From contig QMPZ01000024.1 of the NCBI GenBank assembly GCA_003648815.1, positions 1-15,579 on the forward strand: 15,579 bases of DNA. The letters run 5' to 3'. Positions 1 to 7,866 of the stretch are shown in pieces. The position numbers and the translations under genes were made by a program. Source of the stretch: Candidatus Aerophobota bacterium. GTDB taxonomy: Bacteria; Aerophobota; Aerophobia; Aerophobales; B47-G16. The notes below the pieces were generated by a model, which was not told the origin of the DNA, made no database searches, and worked only from the letters and a program-made list of their open reading frames with translations. The first letter of the stretch is position 1, and every line of letters begins with the position of its first letter.

Positions 1-85
1 CATAATCCCTATCATTAAGTGCCAGAGAGGCTGTGGATACGGAAACTCCGGCTAACTTGGCCACATCACGAATAGTAATGCTCAC
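1..85 (-). CDS. LacI-family transcriptional regulator, N-terminus (cut by window edge)
   Basis: Only the first 28 codons lie in the window, reading from a GTG at 85 and running off the left edge. They encode the LacI-type helix-turn-helix: I-R-D-V-A-K-L-A-G-V-S-V-S-T-A-S, followed by L-A-L-N-D, the usual start of the hinge-side helix. The start is supported by an AAGAGG Shine-Dalgarno 8 nt upstream. Proteins of this family bind palindromic operators as dimers through this domain and sense a sugar or related ligand through a C-terminal periplasmic-binding-like domain, which is outside the window. It follows a fucose-isomerase-type gene on the same strand but has its own promoter at 175-202, with operator-like palindromes on the start site and in the leader. 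That suggests autoregulation and control of the neighbouring sugar genes. The regulated genes and ligand are inferred only. Confidence 0.9.
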   Translation of the reverse strand, partial: MSITIRDVAKLAGVSVSTASLALNDRDY

Positions 86-103
86 TTCCTTAACCTCTTG
101 AGT

Positions 104-120
104 ATCGAACTGATTTGAAT
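104..120. promoter_or_regulatory. Second operator-like site in the repressor leader
   Basis: ATCGAACTGATTTGAAT matches the site at 160-176 over ATCGAAC-N-G-N-TTT. Its core AACTGATT (108-115) is a degenerate version of AACCGGTT. It lies in the transcribed leader, just upstream of the repressor ribosome-binding site. Binding here is inferred from the similarity alone. Confidence 0.4.
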
Positions 121-159
121 TAACTTTTCCCTTATACTATGTGATACACTTTCTTCGTT

Positions 160-176
160 ATCGAACCGGTTTTTAT
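160..176. promoter_or_regulatory. Putative LacI-family operator on the repressor start site
   Basis: The sequence ATCGAACCGGTTTTTAT contains the perfect palindrome AACCGGTT (164-171) with the central CG dyad typical of LacI-family operators. It covers the predicted transcription start just downstream of the -10, a classical position for repression. It resembles the site at 104-120, centred 56 bp away. Confidence 0.55.
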
Positions 177-202
177 TTTAATGAAGGTTTTAAATTTGTC
201 AA
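175..202 (-). promoter_or_regulatory. Sigma-70-type promoter of the LacI-family gene
   Basis: On the minus strand TTGACA (202-197) is followed after 16 nt by TAAAAT (180-175). This is a consensus -35 and a 5-of-6 -10. The expected start near 168 leaves a leader of about 83 nt before the GTG at 85. The 15-nt box at 223-237 lies 20 nt upstream of the -35. Confidence 0.7.
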
Positions 203-222
203 CTTCCTGTCAGTAAATGGGC

Positions 223-237
223 CTGGACATCGCTGCC
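223..237. repeat. 15-nt box upstream of lacI-type promoter (copy A)
   Basis: Read on the minus strand this is GGCAGCGATGTCCAG. It differs by one base from copy B at 7867-7881. Each copy lies just upstream of a TTGACA-N16 promoter, and GCAAA(A)GAG precedes both copies at a similar distance. The rest of 86-472 (lacI leader, promoter and DNA up to the isomerase stop) contains no gene I can support. Confidence 0.5.
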
Positions 238-472
238 GGGAGGACTCTTTGCGAGGAATAAGGGAATTTGTTAAAATAGCCGGTATCCAGAACCTGAAGG
301 ATGCCTCAAGAGAGATGAACTTGCACCTTCCTGGGAAGTTTCTCTTTTTCCGTCTATCATCTCAGGTGATGTGTCCACCTTTTAGACAGTCAGGGATGAA
401 AGCGATCTTCCGGCCCCATACAGAAAAAATAGGGTGGAAAACAATTTAAAGAGGCAAGATAAGGCACTTTCT

Positions 473-1936
473 CTATAGAATAGCAACAACATCAAAATTC
501 ATTAAATTACCAAGCTCTCTGATTTGGTTTACGTAGTCCCCAAAAACAAGTGCTAAATGATGCCCGAAGTTTTGGGATTCATGCCAAAACTCATAACCAT
601 TTGGAATCTTTATATCTACGTTTTGAGAACAACCATATCCCCCAAGGCCGCCTCCGCCTATCACCTCCCCTTTTGTGATTAACATCTTAGTTCCAGAGGG
701 ATCAAAACGTCCTACAGTAACTACCTTGCCTTTATCTTTGTTGAAGTCATGTCTTAGTGTAACGCCAAAGCCTGACTTTGTAAAACTGTGGATTTGATAG
801 GAGGACTCAATATTATCGATGCCTTCCATTTTCAACGAAGCCACAGAATGATGAATATTCAATATATTATTTTTCTTATCTATGTTTGGGTTTCCCATAT
901 AAACAGCCTTTCGTGAAAGATACATTTCAACGGCCATTGCAAGAAGTGCATTGATGTCTCCCTCACAAGCTGATGGATAACCGCCATCTTTTAGCAAGGC
1001 GTGAGTTAGACAAGGTGTGAACCTTCTGTTCCAGGGATTCAAGGAGCTGCATAATTCGAAACACTCAATTGTGAATGCGTTACAATTGTGCTCCGACATA
1101 ATTTTAAGTGCAGCAAGGTAAAATAAGACAGAATATTTGATATCTTCTTGCGTCATATTATTTTCAGTTGCGTTATCCATAAGAACACGAGCAATTCTGT
1201 TTGCTTCATCTTGGACGGCCCTTTCCTTCGTCATCTTGTCCATTTTGCCAAAGAACTCCTTATAATCCAGATACTTATAGTCCATACCATATCTATCTTT
1301 GATGAAATCTAAGTCAGAAATTGAACTGGCAACACCCCATGGAACCCTTTTGGGGAAGTTCGTTACGCTTAGAAGTTTTGTTTGTTTAAATGCTTTTTTC
1401 ACCGCGAATAGACGTACGAAATCAAAAACCGTCTCAAGGTCCTCTACATGAAAGCTATCAACGCCCATAGAGCGTATTGCAGCTGGCATATCCACAGCAT
1501 AGCCTTGCTTTTGCATGATAATTACCGGTTTTTTATAACGCTCAGCGATTTTAAGCCCTTCATGTGCATGTGTAACAATATATACATCTGTCTTTTCATC
1601 GTCCTGCTGAAGGGCCTCGAGTTGTTCGTTTGGCACAGCAATATCAGGATTTCCCTTCTCAGCCCATGAATATATTGAGGTGGGCTTTATTAATTCTACT
1701 TCTGGGGGTAAATTTCTTGATTCCAATTCTCGTTCGAGAGCAGCCAATCTTCTCTCTAATTCCGCTCTTTCAGCTTCATAAGTTAGCTCTTCCAAATCTC
1801 CTACCCTGCAGGAGCCCTCCCAGGCATCTTCATGAAGGACGCCTGTGACAACAAATCTTACTCCGACCTTTGTATCGATGGCACTCTTAGGCAAAGAAAA
1901 TCTTGGAAGATTGGGAGTCAACATTGTTTTTCTCAT
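473..1936 (-). CDS. L-fucose/L-arabinose isomerase-family protein
   Basis: The 487-aa product resembles the FucI/AraA-type ketol-isomerases, cytoplasmic metal-dependent enzymes that interconvert aldoses and ketoses. The clearest family block is around residues 308-350: P-C-L-T-H-A-L-L, then A-C-E-G-D-I-N-A-L-L (323-332) and Y-M-G-N (346-349). Candidate metal ligands are E291 (in I-E-C-F-E), E325/D327, and H452 or H459/H460 in the glycine-rich C-terminal part. There is no signal peptide. The N-terminal 80 residues include a charged stretch (about 48-75) likely to be helical. The ATG start has an AAGGAG Shine-Dalgarno. It is the last enzyme gene before the LacI-type regulator, 134 nt after the PIG-L gene. 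The true sugar substrate cannot be read from sequence. It is shorter than E. coli FucI (591 aa) and could act on another sugar. Confidence 0.8.
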   Translation of the reverse strand: MRKTMLTPNLPRFSLPKSAIDTKVGVRFVVTGVLHEDAWEGSCRVGDLEELTYEAERAELERRLAALERELESRNLPPEVELIKPTSIYSWAEKGNPDIAVPNEQLEALQQDDEKTDVYIVTHAHEGLKIAERYKKPVIIMQKQGYAVDMPAAIRSMGVDSFHVEDLETVFDFVRLFAVKKAFKQTKLLSVTNFPKRVPWGVASSISDLDFIKDRYGMDYKYLDYKEFFGKMDKMTKERAVQDEANRIARVLMDNATENNMTQEDIKYSVLFYLAALKIMSEHNCNAFTIECFELCSSLNPWNRRFTPCLTHALLKDGGYPSACEGDINALLAMAVEMYLSRKAVYMGNPNIDKKNNILNIHHSVASLKMEGIDNIESSYQIHSFTKSGFGVTLRHDFNKDKGKVVTVGRFDPSGTKMLITKGEVIGGGGLGGYGCSQNVDIKIPNGYEFWHESQNFGHHLALVFGDYVNQIRELGNLMNFDVVAIL

Positions 1937-2070
1937 TTTTTATTCTCCTTCTTTGTTAATATTTCAGTTTGCCCTGTTTGCCCCGGCCTCAAGATGATTC
2001 TCCTTTCCCCTTCTGAAAGCTTTGGATGGATGCAAAGAAAATCCTGGATAATAAGGGCATAGGATTTATC

Positions 2071-2889
2071 TTAAAAAGGAAATAGCCCCTTTCTCTTCTC
2101 CTCGGTGAGCTTGCCTCCGTATTCACATATCTCAAAGGCCTCTGCATATAAGACTTTTGAGCCCGCCTCATCACCATAGCGTTTTTTGAGCAGAGCTCTG
2201 TATTTATCCGCTATCTTTCGAAACCTAATTTTCATTCTTTCCTTAAGCCATCTCTTACGTTCTTCCGGAGCTTTGGGGACCTGTTCTAAGATATTCTCAT
2301 TATAGGGCAGCCATTCATAAAATTGTGACTCATGACAGTGCAGCATATCTAACTTTTTGTCTACAACGTCATCAATGCTTATCACTATATCTGGGGAAAA
2401 GGGATAAGGCTTTTGAAAATCATCGGCTACATATGCCATCACGGGATTTTGCATAAGATGAGGGGTCAATGCGCATACATTGGGAACTGTCACCGTATAG
2501 GCTGCATCCTGAACCAGCTGGGACGTATAGCGATGATCAGGATGATAATCATTAGGACGATGTGTTAGTACAAGGTCAGCCTGAAATTCCCTTATCTCCT
2601 CCACTATTTTTAAACGGTTCTCCAGGGTGGGCAGTAGCTGTCCATTGTGGATATCGTATATCTTATATTCTATGCCGGCTATCCTGGCTGCTTTTTGAGC
2701 TTCTTTATAACGTCTTCGAGCAAGCGAAGCACCGCCTATTCTGTAATGACCTGTATCTCCATTGGTAACAGAGACAAACCTTACCTTGTTTCCCAGCTGG
2801 GCATGCTTGATGGCGAATCCACCAGCTTTAATGTCACAATCATCGGGATGTGCGCCGAATACCAGAATCTTTACAGACCGGATGCTCAT
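2071..2889 (-). CDS. PIG-L (LmbE-like) family deacetylase
   Basis: This 272-aa protein carries the diagnostic zinc-binding motif A-H-P-D-D at 13-17, and H-P-D-H at 116-119 supplies the other expected metal ligand. H-C-H-E-S-Q (184-189) is a further conserved block. The family removes acetyl groups from N-acetylglucosaminyl or related N-acyl sugar conjugates. Many members in sugar loci are uncharacterised. No signal peptide or membrane segment is seen, so it is probably cytoplasmic. The ATG start has a near-perfect AAGGAGGT Shine-Dalgarno 9 nt upstream, and only 33 nt separate it from the amidohydrolase before it, consistent with one operon. With a sugar aminotransferase and an isomerase nearby, an acylated amino sugar is a reasonable substrate class, but that is inference. 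Confidence 0.9.
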   Translation of the reverse strand: MSIRSVKILVFGAHPDDCDIKAGGFAIKHAQLGNKVRFVSVTNGDTGHYRIGGASLARRRYKEAQKAARIAGIEYKIYDIHNGQLLPTLENRLKIVEEIREFQADLVLTHRPNDYHPDHRYTSQLVQDAAYTVTVPNVCALTPHLMQNPVMAYVADDFQKPYPFSPDIVISIDDVVDKKLDMLHCHESQFYEWLPYNENILEQVPKAPEERKRWLKERMKIRFRKIADKYRALLKKRYGDEAGSKVLYAEAFEICEYGGKLTEEKRKGLFPF

Positions 2890-2922
2890 TTTTTAGCGAC
2901 CTCCTTAACTTAAATCTCGACG

Positions 2923-3780
2923 CTACAGGTTCAGGACCTTTTCCGCATTCTTTCGAGTTATCTTTTCAAAAGCTGTCCGAGAAATTTTCCCTTCCTTTAG
3001 GGCATTCTTTAAGTAGGGAACGATGGGAACATCTTGGTTTACGTGGCAGATATCCGTGCCGAAAAGAAGCTTATCCTGAAATTCCTCCAAGAATTTATAC
3101 CCATACTCCGGATCCCGACTGATAGCATTAAATCCACTTCCAGCGGAAAGGTCACCATAGAGGTTTGGATATTTCTTTAAAAGATAGGGTACCCTTCCAG
3201 GACTTTTAATCGGCCCCTTTGGATAACCACCCCTCGTCTTCTCATCTACTTTAGAGGAGATCTCCGACCAAAAACCCATAGCATGGCCAATAAAGATAGT
3301 ATCCGGCAGTTTAGATAACACCTTTTCCAAACGAGGCAGTCCCTTATCGTCAGCTGGCCCATAAACCCCACCTACCTTAACCGCTAAATGAAAGAGTACG
3401 GGAAGATGAGCCTTGCCACACTGGTAAAAGAGGTTCATATACCTGGGATCGTCGATATAGAGGTTGGCAGTTAGCTCACCCACTCCTTTACATCCTGCTT
3501 CCTTGTACTCCTTTAAGACCTTGGAGAAGTCAGTATCCGGTGAGTTCCCCCCATTTCTAGGGTCAAGATTGCAAAATGGGATAATCCTGTCTGGGTGGCG
3601 ACAGTAAACTTCAAGCACTTTTTCGGTAGTGGAAGGGAAAAAGCCGGTCTCCGGGCTTATGAGGGGAAGAACCGCTGTTCTTTCAATGCCCAGTTCATCC
3701 ATACGCCGAAGCAGCTCATGCTCGTCAACTGCTGGTTCATTTAAAGCTATGCGACCCAGATGGGTGTGAATGTCAATCAT
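2923..3780 (-). CDS. Amidohydrolase-superfamily TIM-barrel hydrolase (Amidohydro_2 type)
   Basis: The 285-aa protein has the ordered metal-site signatures of the COG2159/Amidohydro_2 branch: H-T-H near the N-terminus (H5, H7), H131 in L-F-H-L-A-V, H166 in I-G-H-A-M-G, and D243 in F-G-T-D. G-V-G-E-L (99-103) fits the barrel-strand acidic position. Members catalyse metal-dependent hydrolysis or decarboxylation of small molecules, and the substrate here is unknown. It is cytoplasmic by absence of a signal sequence. The ATG has an AAGGAGG Shine-Dalgarno 6 nt upstream, within the end of the preceding URO-D-like gene. The two genes overlap by 8 nt (ATGATTGA), which points to translational coupling and a shared pathway. 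Length is normal for the family. Confidence 0.88.
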   Translation of the reverse strand: MIDIHTHLGRIALNEPAVDEHELLRRMDELGIERTAVLPLISPETGFFPSTTEKVLEVYCRHPDRIIPFCNLDPRNGGNSPDTDFSKVLKEYKEAGCKGVGELTANLYIDDPRYMNLFYQCGKAHLPVLFHLAVKVGGVYGPADDKGLPRLEKVLSKLPDTIFIGHAMGFWSEISSKVDEKTRGGYPKGPIKSPGRVPYLLKKYPNLYGDLSAGSGFNAISRDPEYGYKFLEEFQDKLLFGTDICHVNQDVPIVPYLKNALKEGKISRTAFEKITRKNAEKVLNL

Positions 3781-4666
3781 CCTCGGCCTCCTTAGCCGCC
3801 TTGATAAAGGCTCTTATTTTCTCAGGTCCATCCGCTTTTAATGTATTTCTGTCTATGCTGGTATAGATGTAACTTGCTCCCCGCCTTACAGTTTGAAAGA
3901 CCCAATTTCTTATGTCCTGTTTGGACATTGTAGAAACTTGAAAGGAATGAAGCCGCCACATAAAGGGAATACTAATCCTTCGTCGAATAATATCAGGGGT
4001 AAGCTTGGGCGAAACCGAGGGATCATAAAGCACTACGTTAATCTCTTCCAAGTATTTCAGATGCTCAGGTGTTAAGTTTTCCACGTGGATTGAGCGAGCA
4101 CCACTGGTAGTTCCCTGATAATATTTTTCCCAATAAGGGAGTACAAAATCAGGCCACAGGGAAGGTGAGATAAGGCTGGAAAAGTCATCACAAAGGCCGC
4201 CTCTTTCCTGATCTATCTCTGGATGGCCGTTTAATTTTCGGATAAAATGGACAAATTCAACGATGCTTTGAGTCAGCAGTTCAAGGAATTTTTTTGCTAA
4301 CTTTGGATGATCATAGAGGTCGAGGAAAAACTTTTCAAAACTAATTTTTCCCCTTAAGGCGTTAACTGCTTCTTTTATAGTAGAGTAAAGGGGCTTTGGC
4401 ACCGGCTCTGAATCCTCGGGAAAGAGTATTTTCGCTCCTAAGCAAGCCAGGTGTCCGTAGGAAAGATGAGGACCAGACACTTGAGGGAGGGTTATCTCAT
4501 CGTTATCTATCTCCTTGCCGAAGATCTCCTTGAGCTTTTCCCTTCCTATCCGAAAAGATTTAGCACAAGATTCTTCTTTCAGGAAAAACTCATCCATCCT
4601 TACTCCAGCAAGATAGGGAAAAACCATTTCCTGAACCACGGAGACATTCCAGGAAAACCTACCCAT
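3773..4666 (-). CDS. Uroporphyrinogen decarboxylase (URO-D) superfamily protein
   Basis: The 297-aa product resembles the URO-D/methyltransferase TIM-barrel superfamily, outside true HemE. Recognisable blocks are S-G-P-H-L-S-Y-G-H-L-A (64-74), F-P-E-D-S-E-P (82-88), C-D-D-F (159-162), H-V-E-N-L-T-P-E-H-L (194-203) and the C-terminal D-P-S-V-S-P-K-L-T-P (215-224). Members of this superfamily decarboxylate porphyrinogens or move methyl groups to corrinoids or thiols. Members found in sugar loci have no assigned function that I know of. The ATG at 4666 has an AAAGGTG Shine-Dalgarno 7 nt upstream. About 20 in-frame codons before it, back to a TGA, also read like family sequence but contain no ordinary start codon, so the gene may have lost its original start. 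It overlaps the next gene by 8 nt. Confidence 0.75.
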   Translation of the reverse strand: MGRFSWNVSVVQEMVFPYLAGVRMDEFFLKEESCAKSFRIGREKLKEIFGKEIDNDEITLPQVSGPHLSYGHLACLGAKILFPEDSEPVPKPLYSTIKEAVNALRGKISFEKFFLDLYDHPKLAKKFLELLTQSIVEFVHFIRKLNGHPEIDQERGGLCDDFSSLISPSLWPDFVLPYWEKYYQGTTSGARSIHVENLTPEHLKYLEEINVVLYDPSVSPKLTPDIIRRRISIPFMWRLHSFQVSTMSKQDIRNWVFQTVRRGASYIYTSIDRNTLKADGPEKIRAFIKAAKEAEDD

Positions 4667-4722
4667 CCATTGACACCTTTCGATAAGGTCAGAAAACCTT
4701 TCCTCTCTTCTTGACCTATCAA

Positions 4723-4801
4723 GCTTTCAGGGTGACAGTTTGAAAGGAGAAGAGGGAAGCTCTAAGCCTTCAATTGAAGAGAAGCTTCCCTCTCTGAAAG
4801 C
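4723..4801 (-). terminator. Hairpin terminator after the solute-binding protein remnant
   Basis: A perfect 11-bp stem pairs 4751-4761 with 4783-4793. Its loop contains the 12-nt palindrome CTTCAATTGAAG (4768-4779). On the minus strand the stem is followed by TCTCCTTTC, a moderate pyrimidine tail. An outer 8-bp pair, GCTTTCAG (4723-4730) with CTGAAAGC (4794-4801), encloses it with a 20-nt asymmetric bulge. It begins directly after the stop of the upstream gene. The poor U-run makes efficiency uncertain, so partial read-through into the URO-D operon is possible. Confidence 0.55.
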
Positions 4802-4805
4802 CTTA

Positions 4806-6362
4806 TTATTTTTGTTTGATGAAGAACTGTTCCGGATTAAGATATCCAGGGGTCATCAGCCTATAGCTTTGGATACCATCCTCTGGTACGTTTCGGAAAT
4901 TGTTCTTCACTATGCAAAGTGCAGGATATCGCACTATACCAATTACCCACACGTTCTCAGCATGGGAACGAATAATCTCTTTGCCTAATTTAGTTCTCTC
5001 CTTTTCATCAATGGTCACCTTCATCTTATCATACAGTTCTTGAAGTCTTCTTAACTCTCCTGTTGGTTTCTCACCACCTTTTCCGCCTGTTGCATACCAA
5101 AGACCATAAAGAGGTGCATAAGCGGAGGTGCTAAGGGTAGGTACATACCAAGAAGGATCGACTACCCAATGTATGCCTGCTGTAAGATAAGCACATATTT
5201 GTATCTCACCAGCCGCTCTTCGAGATTGCCATAGGTCTCTTTGCTCAACCTTGAGAGCTGTCTTAATTCCAATTTTTTCCCACTCTTCTTTGATCAGTTG
5301 GTATTCATCGGCCGCTCCTCCTGCCTCTTCAGCACCATAAGTCTCTATAGTCACGGATAAAACCTTGCCATCGGGTCTCAAGCGATATCCCTCATCATTC
5401 CGTTTAGTTAACCCTATCTCATCGAGAAGCTCATTTGCCTTTTCGGGGTTGTATTCAAGATAGCGTGGCTTAACATAGTAAGGGTCTGATTCGCATGGTA
5501 AAGCTCCCCAAGGTTCAGCCACGCCTAAATAACACAGCTCACTTATTTCTTCTCGATTAATGGCCAGGGAAAGGGCTATACGGAACTTTCTATTTTCAAA
5601 AAGCTTGCGCAGAACCGGATCTTTGCAATTTTGGTTGATATTGAGGACATCAGGAATTGGATTCACCCATCTAATGACCCGATAGTCTCCCTTTTCCCTG
5701 TTCTTCATGAAAAGAGTATAGTTGGCGAAGCTCATATACCGGGAATGCATATCCAGCCCCCCTGCTGTCGCCTTAAAATTGGTGATCTCTGCACTTTCTA
5801 CCATATCAAAGGCGATCCGGTCAATATAAGGGAGCTGGTTACCCGCGGGATCTACCTTCCAGTAGTACGGGTTCCGCTCGGTAACCAAACGATTAGCTGG
5901 AGGAGCTGTCTTTAGTTTCCAAGATCTGATAGTAGGAAGTTCGGGATTTTGGCAGACGTCGCTTTTTACCTGAAATAGTTGATACCAAAATTCGTATCCT
6001 TCCTGCTTGACTTTTTTCTCCAGCTTTTCCGGGGCTCGTATCCTAATCGGCTGCTTAACAACGTATCCCAAGCCCTTGTTGCCACCCTATGCTATGTCCC
6101 TTCATATTGTCCAATTTCCTCTACCGGCACCACCACTGCTGGTTCCTCAGGAAGTCTTTTCTCCACCGGTGGAAGTTTGCCTGCAGCGACTTTTGTCCGA
6201 AGTACAGGAGCCTCGCTGAATTTTGCTATCTTCTTTCCGGTGGCTTTCTCATATTGCTTTACAGTAGCATATTGACTTTGAGCCTGAGCCAATGCCGTAA
6301 TTGTTCCTAAAAGACATATCACTAACCCAGCTGTTAAAATCAAGATTAGTTTTTCTTGTCAC
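4806..6362 (-). pseudogene. Family-5 ABC transporter substrate-binding protein, decayed
   Basis: The remains match an SBP_bac_5 lipo/periplasmic binding protein, the extracellular receptor of peptide/oligosaccharide ABC importers. A natural start is the GTG at 6362 (Shine-Dalgarno GGGAGGT), beginning M-T-R-K-T-N-L, but a one-base excess near 6342-6344 shifts the frame in the signal peptide. The sequence continues with I-L-T-A-G-L-V-I-C-L-L-G and A-L-A-Q-A-Q, then P-V-E-E-I-G-Q-Y-E-G-T, the family's N-terminal signature. It then meets TAG (6094-6092), where the usual residue is Trp, and reads on as H-R-V-A-T-R-A-W-D. Near 6025-6037 the frame changes and a large part of the N-lobe is absent. 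The remaining 400 or so residues, from A-P-E-K-L-E-K-K to the end, are intact, including E-R-N-P-Y-Y-W-K-V-D-P. The three lesions make a functional product unlikely. No permease or ATPase gene is nearby. Confidence 0.85.
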
Positions 6363-6465
6363 TGCTTACCTCCCTGTTTGGATTTTATATATCCTTTGTG
6401 AGTTTACAGGCCTGGTCTTTTTTCACCTCCTTTCCGGTTTTACTTTTTCCCTTATAAAAGTAAGA

Positions 6466-7788
6466 TTAGGTTCTGAAACTGAGTCCCCATGAGCCAAAAT
6501 CTTCTGGATTTCCCTTATCCTCCTTTAATAATTCCTTATAGTTTTTGACTACCTTTTCAAAGGCAAAGGCATACTGTTTTATGATCTCAGGCTTGAATCT
6601 TTTAAACCAGGGAATCCTGAATACTTTCTCTTGAATTCCCTCCGAGACGGGAAGGGAGCCCTTCGGCTGTCTTATATCAGCTTTCGCATTTCTGATTCTT
6701 GTTGGCTTCCCATCATTATAAACATCAATCTCATTGAAGAGAGGATGAAGATGCAAAGCTCTGTTACATCCGGGAATGGTGGGAACGCCTTCAGCCCGTA
6801 GGGCCTCACAAAACCTCGTTATTGATAGTCCTTCCAGTTCCTCAGAAACATATAGTCCCAGAGCACTATACCAGCCACCCATTGTACAACCAGAATTTTT
6901 CGCTGGTCTATGGGCCCTTATTCCCGGAAGACCTTCAAGCAAATCCCAGAAGTAATTCATCGCCCTGTCAATCTCTTCCATTTCCTTCTTATATTTTTTT
7001 ATCTGAACCAACCCTACTGCAGAGGAAAGCTGGTGCATTCTATACTTGTACCCTCCCCAGGGAAGACCGGCCCCTCTTTTAAGATAATCTATTGTGATCT
7101 CTTTCGAGTGTCTTTCATAATGGCCAAATATGATTGCCCTCTCGTAAATCTCTCGATCATTTGTGATAAGGATTCCTCCTTCTCCGATGGCAAATGATTT
7201 ACCGCTCATCAAGGAGAAAGCAGAGACATCGCCAAATGTCCCGACAAGTCTGCCCTTATACAGGCCGCCATGAGCATGGGAGCAATCTTCGATTACTTTA
7301 AGGTTGTGTTTCGAGGCGATCCTTAAAATCGAGTCCATATCAGCAGGATAACCGCAGTAATGGACGACCATAATTGCTTTTGTCCGGTCGGTGATCCTTC
7401 TCTCGATATCCTTTGGGTCGATACATAGAGTTTGCGGGTCAATGTCCGCAAAGACGACCGAAGCTCCAAGGGAATATAAAGGTAAAGCCGAGGCCCAATA
7501 GGTTATTGAAGGACATATTACCTCATCTCCCTTTCCTATCTTTAAACCAAATAAAGCACAATGTATCGCTGCTGTCCCGTTATTGCAAGCAAGACCATAT
7601 TTCATTCCGTGCCGGTTTGCAAACTCTTTTTCAAACTCCTCTGTCACATCCGTTCCCGACATCTTCCCTTCCCTTAGGACCTTCAGAACCTTCTCCTCAA
7701 TCTCTCTTGTAACTATTGGCCACTTAAATATTTCTTCATCCTCTGTCTTTACCGCTTTCTCACCTCCGAAAATAGCGAGCTCACTCAT
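6466..7788 (-). CDS. DegT/DnrJ/EryC1/StrS-family PLP sugar aminotransferase
   Basis: The 440-aa protein is a fold-type I PLP aminotransferase of the family that aminates keto-sugars and inososes, usually with glutamate or glutamine as donor. Numbered from the chosen start, the PLP aspartate is D168 in E-D-C-S-H-A-H-G, and the Schiff-base lysine is K197 in S-G-K-S-F-A-I-G-E-G-G. N-N-G-T-A-A-I-H (69-76) is the phosphate-side motif. I place the start at the ATG at 7788 because GGAGGAAAG lies just upstream, and because the longer reading from 7815 would begin at the predicted transcription start. It is the first gene after promoter 7824-7851. The remains of a sugar/peptide-binding protein follow it. 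The substrate is probably a keto-sugar, but nothing fixes which. Alternatives are AHBA-synthase-like or inosose aminotransferases. Confidence 0.9.
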   Translation of the reverse strand: MSELAIFGGEKAVKTEDEEIFKWPIVTREIEEKVLKVLREGKMSGTDVTEEFEKEFANRHGMKYGLACNNGTAAIHCALFGLKIGKGDEVICPSITYWASALPLYSLGASVVFADIDPQTLCIDPKDIERRITDRTKAIMVVHYCGYPADMDSILRIASKHNLKVIEDCSHAHGGLYKGRLVGTFGDVSAFSLMSGKSFAIGEGGILITNDREIYERAIIFGHYERHSKEITIDYLKRGAGLPWGGYKYRMHQLSSAVGLVQIKKYKKEMEEIDRAMNYFWDLLEGLPGIRAHRPAKNSGCTMGGWYSALGLYVSEELEGLSITRFCEALRAEGVPTIPGCNRALHLHPLFNEIDVYNDGKPTRIRNAKADIRQPKGSLPVSEGIQEKVFRIPWFKRFKPEIIKQYAFAFEKVVKNYKELLKEDKGNPEDFGSWGLSFRT

Positions 7789-7823
7789 TTCTTTCCTCCA
7801 GATTCCGTCAAACAATCAAACAC

Positions 7824-7851
7824 ATTATGTATTGTCCTTCAAATATGTCAA
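7824..7851 (-). promoter_or_regulatory. Sigma-70-type promoter of the aminotransferase gene
   Basis: TTGACA (7851-7846) and CATAAT (7829-7824) are separated by 16 nt on the minus strand. The start is expected near 7817, leaving about 29 nt before the ATG at 7788. The layout closely mirrors the lacI promoter at 175-202, with a copy of the same upstream box. Confidence 0.7.
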
Positions 7852-7866
7852 ACTGTAGAACTTGAT

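Noticed and set aside
141..449. Plus-strand open frame of 102 codons
   Set aside because: It crosses the lacI promoter, operator and box on the opposite strand, has no Shine-Dalgarno, and shows no recognisable family.
1989..2177. Minus-strand open frame overlapping the end of the PIG-L gene
   Set aside because: It runs out of frame through the conserved PIG-L C-terminus and has no supported start; treated as a shadow.
6436..6459. AT-rich inverted repeat TTACTTTT/AAAAGTAA after the aminotransferase gene
   Set aside because: The stem is all A/T-rich with no following U-run on the minus strand, so it is not a convincing terminator.
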